Below, one piece after another: positions 57,927-64,000 of a stretch of 64,000 nucleotides of DNA. Each line of letters starts with the position of its first letter. Position 1 is the first letter of the stretch. The notes under the pieces were generated by a model. The model did no database searches and was not told the DNA's origin. It saw only the letters and a program-made list of their open reading frames with translations. Origin of the DNA: Chlorella sorokiniana (lineage: Eukaryota > Chlorophyta > Trebouxiophyceae > Chlorellales > Chlorellaceae); contig CP084609.1 of assembly GCA_025917655.1 (NCBI GenBank), positions 682,001-746,000 on the forward strand, written 5' to 3'. A program made the position numbers and the translations under genes.

Positions 57927-58761
57927 AAGTCATTCCGTCCCCGCTCCTTTTCTGGCCATAGGGCTTGCACCTACCTGTCTGCTCAAGCAAGCATCATGAA
58001 CCTTGCCTTTGTATACAGTCAAAGTCAAGGTAAATGCATATGGTGGCTATACGCAGAAGCCTCTAGGAGCACAATGCTGAAGACTAGGTCTGGGATCGAT
58101 CCTAGACTTCCGGAGGAGGCAGCCACCGTTGGAGGACGCTGACCTGCCTGCCCTCCGGCGCAAAGCTCATCTGTGGGGCGTATCACTCCCTCCTAAGGTG
58201 ATTTCTGCTGCCCTCCGCGATCGCTTGTTGTTGTTTTCCGTTCAGGGTAGCGGGAGGTGTCTCGCGGGATGGGATGGGTGACCTTTTGGTGGCAGCTGGT
58301 GTCTTTGCGCCGCTTGTCGGCACAAAAGCTGCCAACACCTCGACCGAGGCGGGCCCTGGCCCCAACAACACAACGTCAGTCTGTGTTGCTAGTGCAAGGA
58401 GCAGTGGGGAGGTTGAGAGGGAGGCGGCCAGCCCTAGCCGGCGTGATCTACTGCCTGCCTTGTTGCGGGTGGGCGGCTCGTCGGGCCCACGCCACGCGCG
58501 CGCTACCGTTGCTGGCAGACAGGCCAGGGTGATACCCTACTTGCCCCACGGCTGCGGCGGCGCCGAGTGACGCTCACAAACTATTATGTTGGACCCCGTG
58601 TTGGCGAGGCCGTTTGGTGTGGATGATGCCAATACACCTACGCGGCGTGGGCAACAGCGCGGGGCCTGTGGTGGGAACTCGACTTTTGTTGCCCATGCGC
58701 AATATCAGGGTGGCGTTGGTGCAGTGGGTAACACTGCCCTACCTGACGCCCCTTATTGAAG
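57927..58761. other. start of gene-poor tract, no gene seen
   Basis: Beyond the VTE6-like stop there is no conserved frame. A short near-palindrome around 58080-58115 is centred on GGATCGATCC. Sequence character changes here from gene-dense to repeat-rich. Confidence 0.45.
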
Positions 58762-58947
58762 TTACAAGACGGGTGATGAGCCAACTTCCATGCCCAGCTC
58801 GGTGTAGAGGGTGCGCAGCCACAGAACCTCCTTGACGGCATAGGCAGCAACCATGTCTTCTGCCTCCGTGGTGGAGGCTGCAACCGGCTGGACCAGCTGA
58901 CTGCTCCTCCTCCCAGTGGCAGCCTCCACCACGGAGGCAGAAGACAT
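58762..58947 (-). mobile_element. Ty1/copia RNase H fragment (left arm of inverted pair)
   Basis: The minus strand encodes [20 protein letters not shown], then EVLWLRTLYTELGMEV and a stop. This is the RNase H segment of a Ty1/copia polyprotein (the S-T-x-E-A-E-Y-M-A region, here EDM). It is truncated on both sides. The same peptide is encoded in the opposite direction just to the right. Confidence 0.75.
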
Positions 58948-58999
58948 GGTTGCTGCCTATGCCGTCAAGGAGGTTCTGTGGCTGCGCACCCTCTACACC
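58801..58999. repeat. 81-bp perfect inverted repeat with 37-nt spacer
   Basis: Bases 58801-58881 are the exact reverse complement of 58919-58999 as printed, with a 37-base spacer at 58882-58918. Both arms are copia RNase H sequence, so the locus is a head-to-head foldback of one retrotransposon segment. Confidence 0.9.
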
Positions 59000-59278
59000 A
59001 AGCTGGGCCTGGAAATTGGCACCATCACCATCTGCGCTGATAGCCAGAGTGCCATCAAGCTGCTCGAGAAACCCGTGTTCTCCATGCGCTCCAAGCATAT
59101 AAATGTCATTTACCACTTTTGCGCGGGAGCGAGTGAGTCCCAAGGACGTCGCATTCAGGTACATCTCAACCGACAAGATGTTGCTGATGCAATGACCAAG
59201 CTATTGGCATCAGGCAAGTTCACCTTTTGCCGCACCGCTATGGGCATCGGCGGCACCGACAGCAACAGCAACTGTTAA
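58916..59278 (+). mobile_element. Ty1/copia RNase H C-terminal fragment (right arm)
   Basis: The plus strand reads [61 protein letters not shown] and DVADAMTKLLASGKFTFCRT, ending GIGGTDSNSNC with TAA 59276-59278. ADSQSAI, RSKHIxVxYHF and the DxMTKxL block are the C-terminal landmarks of copia polyproteins. The 5' part of the element (gag, protease, integrase, RT) is absent, so this is a decayed relic, and I saw no clear LTR directly after it. Confidence 0.85.
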
Positions 59279-60899
59279 GCTTTTGCTGTGTATTGGATGA
59301 TGCAGCGCGACAGTCTGTGTGGGAATGTTGAAAGTGGGTTCTTACGAACCCTCTGTTCAGCCTGCCGACGATCATCACTAGGGGAATGACACGTCCCCCC
59401 ACGGCTCAGGACATGGGGGACATGAGGGTACATGGCTGTCGGTGGCCAGCAAACTCGTTGTATGCTGTTCCTGATGCATATCATGCCTCTTACATGTAAC
59501 ACAAGGGCAATCGTGGGGCTCAGGGTTGCATTCTGCCAAAATCTGTGGCCAGCCCCGAGGTCAATGTCCCGGGACCATGTGGACGTGCACTGACACTTAC
59601 AACTGCTAGACCAGCCAACCCCAATCTCACCTCACAGCAAGCTTTCTTATAACAGGGCCAAGTCTGACAACACAGTGAGAGGGTTTGGGGCACCAATGGC
59701 GGCATTTGCAGCACACCCAGACAAGCGGCCTTCTGCCACGCCGCTGCCCTTCACCCTTCACCCTTCACTCTCACCTCATGCACAACAGTCTGCGACGGTT
59801 CAGTGATTGACCATAGGCAGACTTTAACTGTAACACACATCGGCCACGCCGCTGCCGCCACAAGGGTAGGCTGCACCTGAGCGGAAACTAGACGCCGCGC
59901 CGTTTCAGTTCGTTGTAATTGCAAATGAATGGCTTAGTTAATTTGTTTCAATCCAAACAGGCACAGTGGCCCTCCCGTTCTGCGGCCCATTTTCGGTAGC
60001 AGGACGAAGTACTGCTGGCTGTCAGCTCAAACTCGGTGCCCTTTCTGTGCCCCGGCGCTGTCTGCATCGTTGATTTTCCTGATATATGTGCTATGATAAG
60101 CTCCTATGGCCTGACTTGAGCCTCTAGGAGCACGCGTGCGACTTTTTCTCAGGCCGGGCGGCCCTTCGCGGGGTCACTGTCGCGCAGCGACATTTAGAGA
60201 TGGCAGGCAATGCGATGCGCCGATAGAAGGGGTGGGTTTGGGGGTTGCAGGGCTAGTTATTGGTGGCCGCCAACTGCCGCTGCTGACGCAACGTAAACTT
60301 CTGCTGCACTAGCAACATCACTTGCATCCTTTCTGGTGCAGATGGCCAGCGCAAAAATTCACAGCATGGATGTGTCTGCTTCCAGGTCCGCTGTTGGGCG
60401 TGTACGATAGCCATGTGCGACCACACACCACCCAATGGGAGCACTTGGGAGCGACGAAGCTTTGAGTGTTGCACATGCAACAGAACAGCCTCCTTGACAG
60501 GTGAGGAAGGCTCGGGCTTGCCTTTCAGCAGGGATCAATTGTGATCATTTTTTGTTGGGTTTGTGCACAGTGCACGAGGGCTGCTTGCTGCCCACACACC
60601 ACTTAGTGCATGCACGGTTTTGACGTGCACGCTGACCGGCGCCCCCACCCTCAACCCCCACCCCCACTACAGTATGTGCGCGAGTTGGAGGCAGCCAAGG
60701 CAACAATAGTAGCCTTGGAGAGGAGGACGTGGGCATGCTAGACCCGTTCATGGCAGAAGTGAGCTGGGAATTGTCTAGAGGACATGCTCTTACAATCAAT
60801 GCAAGTTGTGGCCCCTTTGATGTCCCATCAAAATGCCTCTGTGCACTATGACTCCCATTGCATGTCCCCCGTTTGTACCGCCCCCATGACGTTTTATCC
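59279..60899. other. repeat-rich spacer, no gene seen
   Basis: About 1.6 kb without a recognisable frame on either strand. It is less GC-rich than the gene region and may contain decayed transposon sequence. The first few hundred bases after the copia stop (59279-59500) are where an LTR would be expected, but no matching second copy lies in the window. Confidence 0.4.
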
Positions 60900-61120
60900 C
60901 TTGCGGTTCCCGGTACTTCCCCTTCATTTCCTGTGACGTCCCAGTACTTCCTATGAGTCCCACTTCATGTCCCCAGTCATGCTCATGTCCCAGGAATGTA
61001 ATGTCTTGGGACATCCCATACACTTCCAGGGACGTCACTTTACATCCTATGAGTCCCATTTCCAGGACATCCCGGGACGTCCCCGGGACATGCAAGGGAC
61101 GTCTAGGGGACGTCCGACAT
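60900..61120. repeat. clustered GGGACGTC/GGGACATC-type short repeats
   Basis: The words GGGACGTC, GGGACATC and their complements (GACGTCCC, GATGTCCC) recur many times. Phrases such as CCTATGAGTCCCA(C/T)TTC also occur twice, near 60950 and 61046. This is interspersed low-order repetition, not a simple tandem array. Confidence 0.6.
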
Positions 61121-61219
61121 TCCCCTAGTGCATGTGCCCTTGTTTGTCATTGTCTGCCATCATCTGTCCTTGCCTGTCCTAGTCTGTTTGTCCGTTTTTT
61201 TCCTATGTTCTCCTATTAA

Positions 61220-61446
61220 TTAGAAGCTTCTCAACATGACCTCTTTGAAACCTTCCAGAACATTTTCGAACATTCTATAAGCTTCCCCGTGCGTGCTTTT
61301 AAACACTTTTAAACTTCCAAAGGGTCTTACACACTTTCGTGCATCCGTTTCTAGATGCCTTTCGAACCTTCTACAGCCTTTCTTTGAGAAGCTTCCAATT
61401 CATGTTGTGCATGACTTCTAACTTTCTACCCGATGGCCTATAAAAG
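61220..61446. promoter_or_regulatory. heat-shock-element-like array beside a copia end, with TATA box
   Basis: At 61253-61285 seven alternating TTC/GAA modules sit at exact 5-base spacing: TTC, GAA, TTt, GAA, TTC, tAA, TTC. Five are perfect and two have one mismatch. More GAAnnTTC pairs occur at 61223-61230, near 61372 and near 61388. A plus-strand TATAAAA lies at 61439-61445. The array begins about 150 bases beyond the C-terminal stop of the adjacent minus-strand copia fragment, where the U3 part of a 3' LTR would lie. Heat control is inferred from the motif only. Confidence 0.5.
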
Positions 61447-62000
61447 AGGCCTGCCGCCCAACTTGCTTTTGCCTTCGGTGCCGCCAATGCCCATAGCAGT
61501 GTGGCAAAAAATGAATTTGGCTGACGCCAATGGCTTGGTCAGTGCATCAACAACCATCTTGTCGGTTGAAATGTACCAGAACGCGGCGTCCTTGCGAGTC
61601 ACTCCCACCAGCGCAAAGTGGTAAACGACATCAATATGCTTGGAGCGCATGGAGAAGACGGGGTTCTTCAGCAGCTTGATGGCGCTCTGGCTGTCGACCT
61701 TAATCTCGATTGTGTGCACATCCATGCCCAGGTCGTTCAGCAGGGTTCGCAGCCAGAGAGCCTCTGATGGCGTAGGCGGCTGCCATGTATTCAGCTTCAG
61801 TTGTTGAAGCTGCAACTGTTGGTTGCAGGCGGCTCCACCAGCTGATAGCACCACCACTGAGTGTGAACATGTACCCAGTGGTGGAGCAGCGGGTATATCA
61901 AGTCGCCAGCGTAGTCTGCATCGCAGTAGGCTTCCAAGCTCATGCCGCTCCCGCCGGAGGTGATGCCGTACAGCGCGGCGCCAGCGACGTAGCGCAACAC
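61438..62000 (-). mobile_element. Ty1/copia RT-RNase H fragment
   Basis: On the minus strand, LRYVAGAALYGITSGGSGMS, EAYCDADYAGDL (the copia DADYAGD RNase H motif) and, in a second frame, [72 protein letters not shown] and HTAMGIGG lead to a TAG at 61438-61440. At least one frame break lies between 61790 and 61890. The piece is a 5'-truncated, non-functional copia relic related to, but distinct from, the one at 58.9 kb. Confidence 0.85.
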
Positions 62001-62029
62001 GCCCCCGGCAGCTTGCCAGTGCGTGACAA

Positions 62030-62190
62030 CGGGCCTACATCGCTGGCGCCGCGCTGTACGGCATCACCTCCAGCGGGAGCGGCATGAGCTTTATACCGTT
62101 TTGTGATGCCGATTACGCTGGAGACCTGGATTCCCGCCGCTCCACCATTGGGTATGTGTTCACTCTCAGTGGTGGTTCTATGTTATGTTA
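62030..62190 (+). mobile_element. Ty1/copia fragment in opposite orientation
   Basis: The plus strand reads YIAGAALYGITSSGSGMSF, FCDADYAGDLDSRRSTIGYV and FTLSGGS. This is the same copia segment as on the minus strand just to the left, about 52 bases matching with two differences (61942-61993 against 62036-62086). It stops being recognisable after about 62180. Confidence 0.8.
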
Positions 62191-62571
62191 CACGTGTTTA
62201 ACGTCTGCCTTCGGGACAATCACTGTCCCTCGCAGACGGGGCATAGGGCCCATGCAACTCTGACGCAAACGGGCCCATCCCTGCTGCAGCCGGAGGCAGC
62301 AGACAGGAACGGGCTGGCCCTCGAAACCGGGAACTCATCAGGCCAGCAGCGCACGGGAGTCAAAGCCCGGGCCCGCGCGCCCCCATCGCGCCGAGGTGAA
62401 GATGCAAGATGCAGCAAGCACACGGGATGGCAAGCAAGCATGCACGCAAAGCATGATGACAAGGATGCAGAGCAAGGAAAAACTGTGAAAGAGTCAGAAA
62501 AGGCAAGGAAGAATCCAACGCAAGCCGGGCACGGGCTGGTAGGGGCCGCAAGAACGGCGACGTGGGCCCCC
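62191..62571. other. spacer between retroelement fragments
   Basis: No conserved frame seen. A long plus-strand open frame crosses it and the next element, but that frame is antisense to the non-LTR retrotransposon reading and has no domain, so it is not called. Confidence 0.45.
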
Positions 62572-63486
62572 TCAAGCCGGGGTCGCCTCGCGCTGGTGCT
62601 GGGGCTCAGACTCGCTGCTGCGGGTGTCGTCTCCAGCCAACGACAGACGGTAGCAATGGTGCACAAAGCTAGCCACCGCCACCGGATCCTGCGCAAGGAA
62701 CTGTGCCAAGGTTCCCTGCCCCGCCAGCGGACCGCTGGGCGGACCCTGACCGACCCCAAAGAGGGACTCGCTGTAATCGGCTCGCAGGCGGGCATACTTT
62801 GGGCAGTCAAACACCATGTGATGCTCGTCCTCCACAGCACCCAACGAGCAGTGGGGGCAAATCCGGCTGGGCCTGTCCAACCCCTCACGCCGCCCAGTCT
62901 CCACCCGCAACCAATGACAGCCCGTGCGGAACCTGGCCAGGCTGGCCATGCGCACACGGCTGTCAACCTCGGTCAGGTACGATTGCGGGCGACGGCAGTA
63001 CGTATCACGCGTGAGCCCCCCTCACACTAGCGCAGTAAAACTGCACTTTGGGCTGGGATGGTGCCCCCTGCAGGACGCCCTCGACGTAGGCCTCGTCAGC
63101 GAGGCTGCACGCCTCGCCAACATCGACCTGGCAGGGCCCCCACCATCAAGGGGGCCCAACCCCAGGCTGCGAAGGTATCCTACAACCTGGGCCCCCACGG
63201 CTGGCGGGCCACCCCACCCGCCCCACCGTGCGCCCGCAAAAGGTCTAACTGCTCAAAGAGTGCCCATTTGGTGACGCGGCGTATCTGGAAGGCCCACCAG
63301 CCTGTTCCAGAAACGGGTCACCAGCTTGCCCCAGTGAGTGGCAAGGGGGTAAAACCCTGCCTCGGCCAACACCACAGGAGCGGGAGTGCTTTGCGGCAGG
63401 CGCCCCATCGCGTGCCGCAAAAATGAGCGCAAGAGCCGCTCGGAAGCATTCTCCCCACCCCCTCGCAAGATCTGCGGCGCCCACAC
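62572..63486 (-). mobile_element. non-LTR (LINE) retrotransposon C-terminal fragment
   Basis: On the minus strand, from 63486 downwards: ENASERLLRSFLRHAMGRLP, VVLAEAGFYPLATHWGKLVT, RFWNRLVGLPD, a frame-broken middle, and then MASLARFRTGCHWLRVETGR, CPHCSLGAVEDEHHMVFDC and PKYARLRADYSESLFGVGQG. CxxC plus H-H-x-x-x-x-C after a GxxEDEHHMVFDC context is the C-terminal zinc-knuckle region of LINE ORF2 proteins, and the RFWNRL block is usual upstream of it. The piece has frame breaks and lacks the RT core, so it is a relic. Confidence 0.75.
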
Positions 63487-63487
63487 C

Positions 63488-63508
63488 TTTTTTTTTTTTT
63501 TTTTTTTT
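63488..63508. repeat. poly(T) tract, T21
   Basis: Twenty-one T residues at the junction between the two opposed LINE fragments. It could be an old poly(A) tail of a minus-strand insertion or a slippage product. Confidence 0.85.
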
Positions 63509-63669
63509 GAGGGGGTGCTCTTACACTTGAGACGTGGGGGATCTCAAGAAGCGTAGGTAGGCCGAAGCCACGAAGCATCATGACCGATGAGGCAGCCAAA
63601 CAGCAGCGCGAACGCGCATGTGACAGCAAGATGGGGCATGCAGTCACGGGGGTGGTATGCAGATTTTTC

Positions 63670-63701
<32 letters not shown>
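63670..63701. repeat. poly(T)20 followed by (TG)6
   Basis: A 20-base T run directly followed by TG repeats, just before the plus-strand reverse transcriptase fragment. Confidence 0.85.
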
Positions 63702-64000
63702 TCGGTATGTCAGCTGGGCTCCAAGCACAGCTGGGGGTGCTGGAGCGGTACTGTGAGCGTTGGGGCCTGACTGTTAATGTTGAGAAGACCAAGGTGGTGG
63801 TCTTCCCCGCCTCTTCTCGCATGGCGACAAGGCCAGCACCACGCCTCACGTACCGGGGAGCGGCTGGCCACCGCCCCCTCCTTTAGGTACCTTGGGGTGG
63901 AGGTACATCAGCTACACGCGTTTGGGCCCATTGCCTGCGCAGAGTTGGGCAGGGCGGGCCAGCGGGCCTTGCACGCCATGCGGCGCAAACTCTCACACAT
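63702..64000 (+). mobile_element. non-LTR (LINE) reverse transcriptase fragment, runs off the window
   Basis: The plus strand encodes LQAQLGVLERYCERWGLTVN, VEKTKVVVFPASSR and, after a frame break near 63862, SFRYLGVEVHQLHAFG and RALHAMRRKLSH. The W-G-L-x-V-N-x-x-K-T-K-V-V-F and F-x-Y-L-G-V blocks lie at the end of LINE reverse transcriptases (palm end and thumb). The upstream RT part is missing, replaced by the poly(T)/TG tract. The fragment is open at the right edge of the window. Confidence 0.75.

Noticed and set aside
58074-58120. Near-palindrome centred on GGATCGATCC as a tRNA T arm or terminator
   Set aside because: The T-loop consensus and the rest of a tRNA are missing; it is left as a simple short palindrome.
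61439-61445. TATAAAA as the promoter of a plus-strand gene
   Set aside because: It overlaps the stop codon of a minus-strand copia relic and no plus-strand gene follows; kept only as part of the LTR-like regulatory note.
62185-63030. 281-residue plus-strand open frame
   Set aside because: Antisense to the LINE zinc-knuckle region, which carries the conserved motifs on the minus strand.
1-64000. CRISPR arrays, operons, bacterial insertion sequences
   Set aside because: No regularly spaced repeats, no ribosome-binding-site pattern, and introns throughout; the DNA is eukaryotic nuclear sequence.

Overview
The window is a nuclear fragment of a GC-rich green alga. It is probably a chlorophyte, and I lean to Trebouxiophyceae (Chlorella-like); this is inference. 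The reasons are very GC-rich exons split by many short GT-AG introns, Ala/Gly/Gln-rich low-complexity tracts, (GT)n runs inside introns, and plant-type chloroplast genes (HCF173-like, glutamate-1-semialdehyde aminomutase, VTE6-like) beside ordinary eukaryotic genes (RPN6, beta-adaptin, TRMU, mitochondrial carriers). All coding spans run from the chosen start codon to the stop codon and include introns. Splice sites were judged by eye.

Layout, 1-27 kb: an MnmA/TRMU tRNA thiouridylase (-) is divergent from a GDT1/UPF0016 cation transporter (+). Two mitochondrial carriers follow (a dicarboxylate/tricarboxylate type and an SCaMC-like type), then a LicD-family gene, a possible 94-residue protein, an endonuclease/exonuclease/phosphatase-family gene, proteasome subunit RPN6, a short unknown gene (-), a Ser/Thr kinase with an MGxC start and DFQ in place of DFG, a small two-helix membrane protein (-), and a ceramide kinase with the CXXXCXXC signature.

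27-42 kb: a doubtful small gene (-), an AP-1/AP-2 beta-adaptin with a short ear (-), a disordered protein with two TGIP motifs (+), a DnaJ-type zinc-finger protein without a J domain (-), and a GH35 beta-galactosidase (-) with a 7-nt microexon.

42-58 kb: a tandem pair of PPM1G-like PP2C phosphatases, then three co-oriented chloroplast genes: HCF173-like (psbA translation), GSA (tetrapyrrole synthesis) and VTE6-like (phytyl-phosphate kinase, phytol recycling).

58-64 kb: gene-poor sequence with broken Ty1/copia pieces (two head-to-head inverted pairs), a heat-shock-element-like array beside one copia end, GGGACGTC-type short repeats, and two opposed non-LTR retrotransposon pieces.

A technical point affects the whole annotation. 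At about 20 places the conserved reading frame is broken, nearly always by one missing base in a homopolymer (C4 for C5, G4 for G5, T3 for T4). At least 12 otherwise intact genes are hit, always by loss, so I read these as sequencing or consensus errors, not pseudogenes. I found no CRISPR, operon, rRNA or convincing tRNA.
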